Source: Rhizobium rosettiformans (lineage in GTDB: Bacteria; Pseudomonadota; Alphaproteobacteria; Rhizobiales; Rhizobiaceae). Taken from it: a DNA stretch of 64,000 bases. Under the pieces are notes generated by a model that saw only the letters and a list, made by a program, of their open reading frames with translations, did not search any database and had not been told where the DNA came from. Position numbers and translations under genes: made by a program. Each line of letters opens with the position of its first letter. The first letter of the stretch is position 1. This document shows positions 29,467 to 38,738 of the stretch, piece by piece. Where the stretch lies: assembly GCF_016806065.1 (NCBI RefSeq), contig NZ_CP032406.1:248001-312000 (forward strand), written 5' to 3'.

Positions 29467-30321
29467 GCGGTCGATGTTTTGATCCTTTAACTTGGACGGT
29501 CCGATGTGCCCATCACATTGACATGGAAAGAAACCTCCTCGGCGCTGAGGTCATTGACGGAACCGGAAACAACTCTGAGACAAACACTCTCAATCACCGT
29601 AGTCGGCGTGACCCAGACAACACGGCATGGTTGACCCAGGCTCAGGGAACAGTTGCTGGTGAGAAGCTTCTGGAGACATGCTGAGATGCTCGCGTCTATC
29701 AGCGCCTGTCGCGATTGCCAGTGCGCTTTGCCAGTTGAAAGCAGTTCGTATCGCCACATCCCACGCCAATTTTTGCCCAGCTTCAAGCGCCAGCCGTTTC
29801 TCAGTTGCAAAGCCAATCAGCTCAGCATCCCTCCTCAAGCAAGCGCAGGTTCATCCTGTCTTCCCTCATCGGCGGCCTTTCCGTCAGACTGTTTGCGGAT
29901 ATCGCGCCCTGTCAAAAGCACCGATACCCAAAGGTTAGCCAGATCCAGAGCGGCCATGTCTGCTGAGACTGTTGAGAAGGCGGCGTCTGTACGCAAGTAT
30001 AGCATTCTTAGGACATGAACAAAGAACATTTACAGAGCTCAAAAGACTGTCGCTTTTTCCGCGTGAATGCCCTTAAAATATACATTGGGCGCGGCTCCCC
30101 ATGACCGCGCGCGCCCGAAGGCGCTACCGTATCCTGAGGATGCGGTCGCCCGCCCCATGCCTTAAGCCGAGTTTAATCGATAGGCTGAGCACCTTACTTC
30201 CGGCCATTATGCTGTCAAAGCTCGGAGTCCAATCGCGGGGTAAGGGCCTGCATTGAAGCGCGCGGGGGTAAGCCTAGCCTCCAGCAGCCGAAATCCAAGA
30301 TAAGGCTGGCGCAAACCGTCC
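29467..30321. other. Gene-poor region with possible broken minus-strand gene
   Basis: About 850 bases. Two minus frames, 29590-29838 (starting MRRDAELIGFATEKRLALEA) and 29487-29816 (ending FHVNVMGTSDRPS), each look protein-like over different halves, as a gene split by a frameshift would. No family is recognised, so this remains a suggestion. Nothing is supported from 29840 to 30321. Confidence 0.3.
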
Positions 30322-30429
30322 TTGACCAAAGCGCCCAGCCCCTATCTTTGCTTTACATCATATGCAAATATTCAAGCGCGGCGCTGGCGATGGCAAGGGG
30401 AATGTAAGGGAGGCAAGTGGGCGGGTACG

Positions 30430-30678
30430 ATGCTGGGGCTTGAGATCTCAAACCTCGTCGAAATTTTTAGCAAAGGCAAACGCCGGCTATCCTTCGACGT
30501 CATAGTCTATGGCCATCTGATCGCTACAATCAGTGCAAAATGCGAAGGCCACCGACTTCTATGGCATGAAGCGACTATTGAAGGCTTTGACGACTTCACG
30601 CCGAAAGATCGATACCTGATCGAAAACAAAGTCCATGGACAGGGATCGCCTAAAGCCCGAAAATATTCTCTGCACTAG
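30430..30678 (+). CDS. Hypothetical protein, 82 residues
   Basis: Starts MLGLEISNLVEIFSKGKRRL. A beta-rich, basic small protein with VIVYGHLIATISAKC in the middle. The frame is open back to a TTG at 30322, but that part is less protein-like. Ribosome site modest. The family is not recognised. Confidence 0.4.
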   Translation: MLGLEISNLVEIFSKGKRRLSFDVIVYGHLIATISAKCEGHRLLWHEATIEGFDDFTPKDRYLIENKVHGQGSPKARKYSLH

Positions 30679-30858
30679 CTGCCGAGGCGACGCTTTATGC
30701 CAGACAAATACTGATGGACTCGTTTGTTGCAATTAAGCGCTTGTTCAGACAGAGGCTGCAAGGCAGATCGAAACGTTGAGGGGTTGCTTTTTCAGCAAGA
30801 GATCTTCTTGCTGCCCCAGTGTTTCAAATTGACAGAACACGTCGGGAACAGGGCTTAA

Positions 30859-31596
30859 ATGCTTCCAGAAATCAGGCTTGATGGTAACCTTGATGTGGCA
30901 GCACTCTCCCCAGTCTTCAGGGGAATGTTGCTCGCGTTGTCCTATGCTGAGACCCATGACGGCATTGGCTTGACACCCGCGGGCGCCATGAACCGCAAAT
31001 TCGTGCATTGGGCCGCAGTCAGTTTCCAGTGGCCAGGCTTTAGCGAAGCAGATCTCTACAGTGTAAACAAGGTTTTGGACCAAAGTGACATGCCGCCTCT
31101 GTGGCCAGTGCGCGACCTGTTGCAACGCCTGAAATTTCTTCGCCTGGACAAGAAATGTCTGGTTCCAAGCAAACGCGGCCTTGAGTTCCTGGCTAATCCT
31201 CGACCGCAGTTCAATTCTATCGCTGCGCAGTATCTCTATTCTCACGTAGGCGAGGGCGAAGAGGCGAGGGAGGTGCGAGAGCGCATGCCTTTTTGGAAGC
31301 CACTTCTGGAACGGCTCGAAGTCGAGGCAGATCACGGCTGTTCACCAAACGGACTCCTGCGAGCTCTCAATCCCGATCTGGCCTCCCTTTCAGATGTGGA
31401 GATCTTTCTGAAAGCCTGGCCTTTGAAAATGGACCTGAAATACGGCTATCTGCGACGCCTTTGCTGGCTCGGGCTGCTATTTGAACAGCGGGAAGACCGC
31501 TATTCCATCCAGGACGGCGTCTACCACAAGACACCACTATGGTCGGCCTGCCTGACTTCTCAGCAAGGAAGCGATGCAGGTGTTGTGCTGCACTGA
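30859..31596 (+). CDS. Hypothetical protein with two winged-helix-like segments
   Basis: A 245-residue soluble protein. Two regions, around PVRDLLQRLKFLRLDKKCLV (about 84-110) and YLRRLCWLGLLFEQREDRYS (about 194-217), each read as helix-turn-helix followed by a beta hairpin, suggesting winged-helix folds. LTPAGAMNRKFVHWAA (about 38-53) resembles part of plasmid pRiA4b ORF-3-like proteins, a weak resemblance. No signal peptide. It stands alone, convergent with the DUF736 gene, with a shared terminator. Confidence 0.6.
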   Translation: MLPEIRLDGNLDVAALSPVFRGMLLALSYAETHDGIGLTPAGAMNRKFVHWAAVSFQWPGFSEADLYSVNKVLDQSDMPPLWPVRDLLQRLKFLRLDKKCLVPSKRGLEFLANPRPQFNSIAAQYLYSHVGEGEEAREVRERMPFWKPLLERLEVEADHGCSPNGLLRALNPDLASLSDVEIFLKAWPLKMDLKYGYLRRLCWLGLLFEQREDRYSIQDGVYHKTPLWSACLTSQQGSDAGVVLH

Positions 31597-31621
31597 CTTT
31601 ACGATCGTATTGACTGGAAAG

Positions 31622-31644
31622 AGGCTCCGCCAATGGCGGAGCTT
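31622..31644. terminator. Bidirectional terminator hairpin
   Basis: GCTCCGCC-AAT-GGCGGAGC, a perfect 8-base stem with flanking A/T pairs, centred between convergent genes ending at 31596 and 31656. The U-tracts are short. Confidence 0.55.
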
Positions 31645-31655
31645 CATGATCTTCG

Positions 31656-31967
31656 TCAGTCCCTGGCCGCCCGCGACCAGATGAGCTGGTAGCCGTCCTC
31701 GCCCTCGACCTCAGTCAGCGTAGCATAGATCGGAGCAGGGAAGCTTGGATCGTCCAGCTTGACCGAAAGATAGTCGCGGTCCGTCTCGCTAGAGCGTTTC
31801 TGCCATGCTGCGCCGAGCTCAACGCTTCCAGCATAGACGCGAAACTGTGGGCCCTTGTCGGAGGGGTTCTCGACCCGAGCGAAGCGCGCCTTGACGTTAA
31901 GGGCAAGTGTGCGGATGGAGCCAGTAAAGCCGTTCTCGTTTGCAGTGAAGGTGCCGATGGTTGCCAT
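31656..31967 (-). CDS. DUF736 family protein
   Basis: A 103-residue protein beginning [20 protein letters not shown], the diagnostic start of DUF736. It contains [20 protein letters not shown] and ends near the usual length (about 105). The family is very common on rhizobial and sphingomonad plasmids near transfer or replication genes; the function is unknown. The start at 31967 lies 9 bases after AAGGA; an ATG four codons earlier directly abuts that site. Confidence 0.85.
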   Translation of the reverse strand: MATIGTFTANENGFTGSIRTLALNVKARFARVENPSDKGPQFRVYAGSVELGAAWQKRSSETDRDYLSVKLDDPSFPAPIYATLTEVEGEDGYQLIWSRAARD

Positions 31968-32466
31968 TGTACTCATTCCTTCTTTTCGTATTCGGGCCAC
32001 GCCCATCGCGGCCTCGATGGCTGTCACAAGGACCGGTGACGATCGGACCGCACCTGATTAAGGCCGCAATGCAATGGAGGGCGGCAAGGTGCAGATTTGT
32101 TGGAGGGCGAGGAGGGCCTTGAAGCCTGCCCCGCTCGTCTCGCCGAGTGGGCAAGCTTTCGCTCCGGGGCAAGAAATTTGCGACTGCCGTTGCGGCCAGA
32201 CGATCGAGGCGCAGCCGATCTGCGGTCAGACATGCCTCATCGAGCCCGCAAAGGGCGGCCAGAGACCATCAAAGGGAAGGGATAAGGGCAGGGCCATTTC
32301 GTCACATTCTCGCAGACAAGCTGCAGGCACAACGGTTACGGGCTACTTGCAAGACCGCTCACGCTCGCGTCGCCTGGGGAAACAATCCTGAAGCAGCGCA
32401 TTGCCCGCTTGCCCCCGGCACGCCTTGCGATAACGATGCTATGGCGAATCGCCGCCTGGAGGATCA
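31968..32466. other. Intergenic region
   Basis: About 500 bases upstream of both the DUF736 gene and a small plus-strand gene. Overlapping frames on both strands are Arg/Gly-rich and unconvincing. Confidence 0.35.
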
Positions 32467-32640
32467 ATGCGTCAGCAGACAAAATCGTTCATCATTGAGC
32501 GCAAACCATCCCGCAAACCCAAACCCGATGCACAGAAGCCTTCAATCTGGGGCCGGCTGGACGCCGATATAGCAAAAGGTCTCAAAGACGAGCGGGAAGG
32601 CAATCGCACGGTCGCGAACGATGGTGACGATAAGTCCTGA
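32467..32640 (+). CDS. Small basic plasmid protein, 57 residues
   Basis: Starts MRQQTKSFIIERKPSRKPKP and contains SIWGRLDADIAKGLKDERE. GGAGG five bases before the ATG is a strong ribosome site. Short proteins of the form KSFI-E-KxSRK...SIWG are, to my knowledge, frequent on rhizobial plasmids; the role is unknown. The N-terminus is strongly basic and may bind nucleic acid. Confidence 0.6.
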   Translation: MRQQTKSFIIERKPSRKPKPDAQKPSIWGRLDADIAKGLKDEREGNRTVANDGDDKS

Positions 32641-32978
32641 GTGTCAACTGACCGTTTTCAGTCCAACCGCAGCCATCGAAACGCAAGGCCCTCTGTCGCG
32701 TTGGGCATGAGGCGGCGGCAACATTCTCGCCTGCTGGTCATCGCCCTCTGCTGATTTCCAACCGGACAATGTTCGGGCTGATAAGCGAAGCTGAGCGATC
32801 GGAAGTTTCGGCCAAGCGCACGGCGTGTGAAGACGCGCGCAGATGTCAGGTCGTGTTAGGCGCGATAAGCACAGCTGAACCGATAAGCGGAAAAGTCATA
32901 GTTCGACCTTATCCGCTAAGTGTAGGATTGGAAAGACTAAAGTGCTATCCTCAAGGGCTGACGACATGCGAGAGACGA
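32641..32978. other. Intergenic region with repeated GATAAGC
   Basis: About 340 bases. GATAAGC occurs three times (about 32778, 32868 and 32882), and AGCGGA / TCCGCT form an inverted pair around 32886-32920. A regulatory role is possible. No gene is supported. Confidence 0.3.
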
Positions 32979-33230
32979 ATGACAGCGGAACAGATACCCG
33001 AATTTGTAGCCGAAATCTTGGCAACCGTTTGTCCGATCTATGCACTTGGTCGATCAACCTATGTCATCGCCGAATTTGTCTTGCCTGAAGAGTTGAGCGA
33101 AAGCGTCAGTGACGAAGTGAACGCGATCTGCGAGCGATATGGTGATCGAAGTCATCTGCAGCTCGAGATCGCCGCTTACCCCCGCAGTATCGACCAGGGC
33201 ATTCAAAACCCCTCTGAAATCCTTCACTAG
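32979..33230 (+). CDS. Hypothetical protein, 83 residues
   Basis: Starts MTAEQIPEFVAEILATVCPI. An acidic alpha/beta small protein without signal peptide or membrane helix. The longer open frame from 32769 has poor composition before this Met. GAGAGACGA upstream is a moderate ribosome site. The family is not recognised. Confidence 0.5.
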   Translation: MTAEQIPEFVAEILATVCPIYALGRSTYVIAEFVLPEELSESVSDEVNAICERYGDRSHLQLEIAAYPRSIDQGIQNPSEILH

Positions 33231-33460
33231 GATTTTAGGATTGCGTGCTTCTGACTCCGACGCAAGTTTCATCCGCACCGGAGGATACGGCAAATCACTC
33301 ACTGGCCTCCTCGGCAGTGCCTTCCTGCATGAATGCACTGGCATCGTAGACCAGGCTTGGCGGCCGATGCCAGGTTCAAAACGACGAAAACCGGCGAGTT
33401 CACTCCAAAATTGTATTTGATACCAAATTTGGTGTCATACCGATTATCAAGGTAGGCCAA

Positions 33461-35203
33461 TCATGCAGCCGTGAGAGCAGCGAGCTTGCTGCCATGCTGC
33501 CTGATTAGCCGCATCAACTTAGGGGCATGCTCTCCGATCTGCTGTGAAATTTCCTCAGCCGCGGCGCTGAGCTGGTCAGCTCGAGGCAGATCAGTTGGAG
33601 ATGAAAACTCATTTAGGTCAATGATAAAGCGATCAAGCATTTCGGATGATGCGCGTATGATATCTGAAATTTCTGCGTCATACTCGTAGGGGTGGTAGAC
33701 AATTGACGTTAGCTCGCGATCAACGACCGCATCGATCGCAGAGCCCTCGTTACAAATGTTCATTGTTTCCACGAAGAACCTGAAACTTGCGAAATCCTTG
33801 CGCAGAAAAGTCGCCACACCGGGAAAATGACCCGATAGCGGATCTGCCACAACGATGAGGGGCTTTAGTTTCGCAGACAGGTTCCGGCGAGTAATCAGCT
33901 GTGTGAGCGACTGCCCTGTGCCGACCATGTCGACGAGGAAGGCGACACCATCAGAAGTCTTGTTGAGAAGATAGGCTTCGTAATCGTCACCACCTTCGCG
34001 GCACAAGGTTCTGGAAATACCTATGTAATGTGTCGGGGGAAAGCCAGCACGAATGAAGTGATGCGATGACAGTATCCGATGCAAGAGATTGCAGTCGCGT
34101 GCGCAGGTGAGTACGCGCTTTGCCTCGAATTTCTTGGCCTCACAGAGAAGCCAAAGCGCACTGAGGATCATCAATGGGATATTGATGGCTACTTGAGCCT
34201 TAAGCGCATTGACAATCGCGGGCTCTGCGTGAGGGATCTCAAGCCGCGTCTTCCTCAAAACCTTTGCATATTCTTCTAATCCTATAGATCGCAAGATCTC
34301 CTCAGACTTACTCCATTTAGAGATCGATACGAATATAGGCTGAATACCACTCTCCGATGCACCGAGTATATCTGCATGGATATTATCACCGAAATGGCGG
34401 CCCAAGTCATGCAGCTCTTTTACCTTCGGCCATATGTGGCGATTATGCTTCCCGTAATTTGAAAGATAAAGTTCGTTTTTCAGACCACACTTCTCAACGA
34501 GGATTCTTTTGACGAACTCGTAGGGTAGATACATGTCTGAGATTATAATGTCATTGGCCTCAACATGCGCGATCACCTCGTGAATGGGAAAAAGATTGTC
34601 CCATTCCTCCTGCAGCTCCATGCGCTTTAGCACGGCCGCCTGTTGTCTGTTTACGAAGCCGTGACCGATCATTTGGTCGTATATGTCATCCAGTCCATAT
34701 TCAATTTTGCCAAACATCGACATTTCGACACGGTGTCTTGCCGCCGCGAAATTGGTGAGGGCCGCCTTTGCCTCGACAATTCTGAATATCTCAAGAGGAT
34801 CAAAGCACTTCCGTGCAACAAGAGTATCGAAGAGGTCGAAGCTCTGTCTCTTGCTGCGGAATGGTGAGGCTGTTTCGATCAGAAGATGCTTCGTTCCGTT
34901 CTCAGCGTAGCCGCCGGCCGGGTTCAGAAATGCTCCAACCAGATTTATGCCGCCGTCTGACCGGAGCTCTGGTCGCATGTGGCACGTAACATTTCCCAGA
35001 TAGTCGATGATATCGACATGGTCATCTTTAAGCGACCAGTACCGTTCATTCGGATGAGAGTATCCGAGGATCAGGCCTTTCTCTTGAAAGCCGAAGGTTT
35101 CTGTAATCGGTGCCAAGGCACCCTCTGGAATGAAGGTGAAGGTTCTCGATGTTAGCCAATCGCGATCAATCGACGTTGTGAGAAGGTGCGCCCCAGAAGC
35201 CAT
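33461..35203 (-). CDS. HAD-superfamily hydrolase-like protein with C-terminal phosphoribosyltransferase-like region
   Basis: 580 residues. Part one (1-110) is a small beta-rich module with GYSHPNERYWSLKDDHVDII, a type I have seen on other surface-glycan enzymes. Part two (about 115-320) is a HAD domain like COG5610, with motif I SFDLFDTLVAR and motif II IIISDMYLP. Part three (about 340-500) has LTCARDCNLL and FLVDMVGTGQSLTQL, resembling a phosphoribosyltransferase loop, a tentative reading. GAGGA supports the start. It is divergent from the FkbM and FkbH-like genes, so it probably belongs to the same pathway. Substrate unknown. Confidence 0.7.
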   Translation of the reverse strand: MASGAHLLTTSIDRDWLTSRTFTFIPEGALAPITETFGFQEKGLILGYSHPNERYWSLKDDHVDIIDYLGNVTCHMRPELRSDGGINLVGAFLNPAGGYAENGTKHLLIETASPFRSKRQSFDLFDTLVARKCFDPLEIFRIVEAKAALTNFAAARHRVEMSMFGKIEYGLDDIYDQMIGHGFVNRQQAAVLKRMELQEEWDNLFPIHEVIAHVEANDIIISDMYLPYEFVKRILVEKCGLKNELYLSNYGKHNRHIWPKVKELHDLGRHFGDNIHADILGASESGIQPIFVSISKWSKSEEILRSIGLEEYAKVLRKTRLEIPHAEPAIVNALKAQVAINIPLMILSALWLLCEAKKFEAKRVLTCARDCNLLHRILSSHHFIRAGFPPTHYIGISRTLCREGGDDYEAYLLNKTSDGVAFLVDMVGTGQSLTQLITRRNLSAKLKPLIVVADPLSGHFPGVATFLRKDFASFRFFVETMNICNEGSAIDAVVDRELTSIVYHPYEYDAEISDIIRASSEMLDRFIIDLNEFSSPTDLPRADQLSAAAEEISQQIGEHAPKLMRLIRQHGSKLAALTAA

Positions 35204-35361
35204 GTTTTTTCCTCGTTGTCGATCTCCACCTTATCCGGGCCAGCTTGCGTAGACCTGTTCTGCTTGAGGTTCAATGCAGCGGCCAGCGATGCAGCTTCGC
35301 GAAAGTTTCGCGCCGTAGAGAGATGCGTTGCCACGCCGCATCAGAGCCAATGGAGCAAATT

Positions 35362-36090
35362 ATGAATGTCCGTCGTACTGGATTTCCGAATCCGTTTATT
35401 ACGATTGAGTGCCAGACGAATCGGATCGAAGCTGCCTCCATACCGACCCATATTTACGAGACATACGCCCAGTGTAATGAGGACTTGATTGTCGAAGCAC
35501 TGCTTCGAGCACATTTGTCTCGCACAGGCCGTTCAATGGATAGCATCCGGTACATTGAGATCGGCGCGAACCACCCATTCCAGACGAGCTCAACCTATCT
35601 GTTTTACAAGATCCATGGAGCGAGTGGAGTACTCGTCGAAGCAATTCCGGCTCTCGCCGATCGCCTTCGCCAAGCGCGTCCACGTGACGTGGTCGTGAAC
35701 TGCGCAATCAGCGCGCTGCATGACGAAAAGATCTCTCTTCACATCCATGAAAAGAGTGAGATTTCTTCGGTGTCGACGGAGCATATCGGTCTCTTCCAAA
35801 ACCTAGGCGGAACCGAGGGCATTGTGCAGACGATCGTCTGCGACAACATGCACATCAACGACTTCTTGAAACGTCATTTCGGGAATTACTGCGATTATAT
35901 GTCGATCGATGTCGAAGGACTTGATCTCATGCTTGTCACGGAGATGGACACATGCTTCCAACCGTTCCTCATTCAATGCGAACATGAAGGGCGCGTTTCG
36001 GGATTTGTCGATGTCCTGAAGCCGCGTGGCTACGTGCTCCTGGCCCTTACAGACGTCAACGCGATCTTTGTGAGAGCACCCATGTCCTGA
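35362..36090 (+). CDS. FkbM-family methyltransferase
   Basis: A 242-residue SAM-dependent methyltransferase. The SAM-binding motif is YIEIGANHPFQTSSTY, followed by VLVEAIPAL and later MSIDVEGLDLMLV, the FkbM hallmark. FkbM enzymes O-methylate sugars or natural products. The start at 35362 has GGAG six bases upstream; the frame is open from 35245. The gene is 88 bases before the FkbH-like gene on the same strand, so co-transcription is likely. Confidence 0.88.
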   Translation: MNVRRTGFPNPFITIECQTNRIEAASIPTHIYETYAQCNEDLIVEALLRAHLSRTGRSMDSIRYIEIGANHPFQTSSTYLFYKIHGASGVLVEAIPALADRLRQARPRDVVVNCAISALHDEKISLHIHEKSEISSVSTEHIGLFQNLGGTEGIVQTIVCDNMHINDFLKRHFGNYCDYMSIDVEGLDLMLVTEMDTCFQPFLIQCEHEGRVSGFVDVLKPRGYVLLALTDVNAIFVRAPMS

Positions 36091-36178
36091 ACGCTCCCCA
36101 ACAGGCTGGAAGAATTGAGAGAATATCATCGTCCGCATCCATGGGATCGATCGTCGGACATTCCGGGAGAAATGGCTC

Positions 36179-38392
36179 ATGAAGGTTCGCTACGACAGTA
36201 AGCTCATTCCGCAAAAGGGTGAAAAACCCAGCTTCGCATTTGTGTTCTTGCATGCCGAGAATGGCGAGGATCTGGATTTGCGAACACTCGCCGAGCGATG
36301 GCGGCCACATTTTCCAGACACTCTCTTTGCGTTACCTGTCTTCGGCATTTCTGCGGATGCTGGTGGGCCGGGGCTAGCGACGGTGGGCGGCATAGAAGAA
36401 GACACAGGCGTCAAGGAGGCGATCGACGCTTACATTGCCGAGGTCAGACACGATTGGGGACTGCCGAACGAACGAATTGCCTTGATTAGCCGTGGAGAGC
36501 TCACGCCACTTACCGCGATCTACGGCCTTGAAGCGGCCGAGCGCTTTGGAGCGATCATCGGCTTTGGGGGGCCTGCGTTCCTGGTGGGAGAAAATGAGGC
36601 CCACGTGAAGTCGCGCCCGCCAATGCTATTGGTTCACGGTCAACTAGATCCGAGTTGCGATCCTGCAGCATTCCTACGAATGCTCTTGTCTCTGGAGGGG
36701 CAACAGGTACCGGTTTCAAGTTGCTTTAGACCTGGCGTCGGGCAGGAGATCGAAAACTATGGCGCAGATGCCGCAATGTTTTTCTTGAAGGGTGCGCTGT
36801 CTAATTCGGCCCCTCTGCCACAAGTCGAAAAAAGTGAAACAACGAGGGCGGCTGCCCCCGTAAAGCTGATCATTTGGGATCTCGATGAAACACTGTGGTC
36901 CGGCACGCTCGACGAGGGCGGTGACACCCTGATACTCAACGAGGCACGCGCGCAGACAATTCGCCAATTGAATGGGCATGGCGTGGTTTCTGCGATTTGC
37001 TCCAAAAACGATTTTGAGTTGGCAAAACGAAAACTCGAAAAGCTCGGCCTGTGGGATGAATTCGTGTTCCCTCGGATCAGTTTCGAGCCAAAGGGACCAG
37101 CGATCAAGGCACTTATTGATCAAATGCAGCTTCGTCCGCAGAATTGCCTGTTCATCGACGACAATGATATCAACCTGGCTGAAGCGAAGTCTGTCGTTCC
37201 GAAGCTGCAGGTCCTAAATGCGAAAACTGGTGAGTGTGACCAAAGACTTGCCGGTATAGTCGCCGCCAACTCCCATATATCCAAATCCCGCGTAGCGGAG
37301 TACCGCAACCTGGAAAAGCGCGTCGACGAAGCCAAAGAATTCAAAGGCGATCGCGAGCAATTTTTGCACTCATGCAATATTGAAGTTGCTTTCGCCAATA
37401 GCTCGGACCTTGTCGATTTTGCCTCACGCATCGAGGAGCTGGTCAATCGTAGCAATCAGTTGAACTACCTTAAGACGCGTGTTTCGCCCGGCTCGATCGT
37501 GGATTTCGTGGCAGAGCCTTCACTCCGTGAGGGGTTTGCCGTGTTCGCTTGGGATCGTTTCGGCTACCACGGTCTGGTCGGCTTCATCGGCGTGGACGTG
37601 AAGACCGAAAAGATACTTCATATGGCTTTTTCTTGCCGCATTATGCATATGGGCATCGAAAACGCACTGCTGGCACGCGCTGCCCAACGCTTTGATAACT
37701 TACTGGTTCCAAGTGAGTTTGGCCTCGATACCAAACTTCCGCCGTGGATCAAGGCACACGCCTTTGACCATTCAATTCGGCAGAAGATTGTCGCAGAAGA
37801 AGGCAATCTAAATCGCGCTGGTGCGCAGCCAGAAATCAGGTTCATGGCGAATTGCCAGTCTGGTATCTTCTCTCATTATTCCGGCCTACGTGACGTGGCG
37901 GAGATCGATAGCGTCCCACGGATTTTCGCGATGTCCATGATGCTGAACGGCCAGTTCAAGCAGCAGCACTTCCCGCGATTGGTAGTCCATTATCTGGGTA
38001 CAGACTTGTATAATATTTACTGGCCCCCCGGCACCTCGGCTCTAATTGAAAAGGGATTGTACCTGCATTGTTGCGAGCAGTTTTGTCAGTTCTTAAAAGA
38101 TCAGGGAAGTGAACTTCTAGTGGTCGGCGGCCAGGGCGACGCAGACGTTGACCATGAGCACATTATCCGGGGCGTTACTCGAGAGAGAATTTCTCTCTTT
38201 AACACGATCTGGCAGATTCTCGCTGATCGTAACGATCACGTCAAATTCCTGGACGTTACACCTTTCGTGGGATCAGATCGCATGGCTGATTGCGTGCACT
38301 TTAGAGCAGATGCCAGTCGAGATATCGCCGACCGTATTCGGGATTGGTACATTGCGACGTTGAACAGCCAAGCGCGACAGCAGGTTGCATAA
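36179..38392 (+). CDS. FkbH-like HAD protein with N-terminal esterase-like and C-terminal SGNH-like domains
   Basis: 737 residues. Residues 1-205 look like a carboxylesterase/phospholipase fold (FVFLHAENGEDL, LLVHGQLDP). Its nucleophile site reads LISRG instead of GxSxG, and the usual GHG His is Gln (GVGQE, 187-191), so it is probably inactive. Residues 228-345 are a HAD-IIIC domain: IIWDLDETLW (D234, D236), CSKND, K305, FIDDND. Residues 400-540 are the FkbH-type region (NRSNQLNYLKTR). Residues 553-725 resemble an SGNH hydrolase with DCVH (704-707) and no clear catalytic Ser. FkbH proteins load glyceryl units onto carrier proteins; no carrier protein is seen here. Confidence 0.8.
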   Translation: MKVRYDSKLIPQKGEKPSFAFVFLHAENGEDLDLRTLAERWRPHFPDTLFALPVFGISADAGGPGLATVGGIEEDTGVKEAIDAYIAEVRHDWGLPNERIALISRGELTPLTAIYGLEAAERFGAIIGFGGPAFLVGENEAHVKSRPPMLLVHGQLDPSCDPAAFLRMLLSLEGQQVPVSSCFRPGVGQEIENYGADAAMFFLKGALSNSAPLPQVEKSETTRAAAPVKLIIWDLDETLWSGTLDEGGDTLILNEARAQTIRQLNGHGVVSAICSKNDFELAKRKLEKLGLWDEFVFPRISFEPKGPAIKALIDQMQLRPQNCLFIDDNDINLAEAKSVVPKLQVLNAKTGECDQRLAGIVAANSHISKSRVAEYRNLEKRVDEAKEFKGDREQFLHSCNIEVAFANSSDLVDFASRIEELVNRSNQLNYLKTRVSPGSIVDFVAEPSLREGFAVFAWDRFGYHGLVGFIGVDVKTEKILHMAFSCRIMHMGIENALLARAAQRFDNLLVPSEFGLDTKLPPWIKAHAFDHSIRQKIVAEEGNLNRAGAQPEIRFMANCQSGIFSHYSGLRDVAEIDSVPRIFAMSMMLNGQFKQQHFPRLVVHYLGTDLYNIYWPPGTSALIEKGLYLHCCEQFCQFLKDQGSELLVVGGQGDADVDHEHIIRGVTRERISLFNTIWQILADRNDHVKFLDVTPFVGSDRMADCVHFRADASRDIADRIRDWYIATLNSQARQQVA

Positions 38393-38405
38393 TCAGGAGC
38401 GTCAG

Positions 38406-38657
38406 ATGAAGAAGATTTTCTTAACCGTCTTTCAGCGTGACGCCGACGGCAGAGCCGTTAGCGTCACCAGCCCAAAGGAGCTGGCTTCCATCGTAGAGGC
38501 ACAAAATGCCGCTTCACTGATTGCTGAATTCAATGTCGGAGTGGCGGTTTGGAGCGAAGAGCCCATGGCTTCTGTCCGTTCGATCAATCTCATTCAAACA
38601 TATGGCGAGATTGGCGAAATTCCGGCAATGTTCGGTGAGGTACGAACTGGTCATTAA
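38406..38657 (+). CDS. Small protein of the FkbH locus
   Basis: An 83-residue protein starting MKKIFLTVFQRDADGRAVSV, 13 bases after the FkbH-like stop, with CAGGAG upstream; clearly co-transcribed. Acidic, alpha/beta, no signal peptide. It does not show the DSL phosphopantetheine motif, so it is not a carrier protein. Its stop lies one base before an IS-derived repeat, so the natural C-terminus could have been altered. Family not recognised. Confidence 0.6.
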   Translation: MKKIFLTVFQRDADGRAVSVTSPKELASIVEAQNAASLIAEFNVGVAVWSEEPMASVRSINLIQTYGEIGEIPAMFGEVRTGH

Positions 38658-38658
38658 A

Positions 38659-38738
38659 TGCATCAAGAGGCGAGACTGTCGCATCTCTAACTGCCCGCAT
38701 GTCGCACTTGGAAATAGAATGTACCCCCCTACAAACAA
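38659..38738. repeat. Solo right-end fragment of an ISNCY-type element
   Basis: These 80 bases repeat, in direct orientation, the right end of the adjacent element (40408-40480): the first 34 bases differ at one position, and both finish CCCCTACAAACAA. It appears to be the leftover end of an earlier related copy, with the intact element inserted directly against it. Confidence 0.65.

Noticed and set aside
38406..38657. Acyl carrier protein role for the small FkbH-locus protein
   Set aside because: No DSL phosphopantetheine attachment motif.
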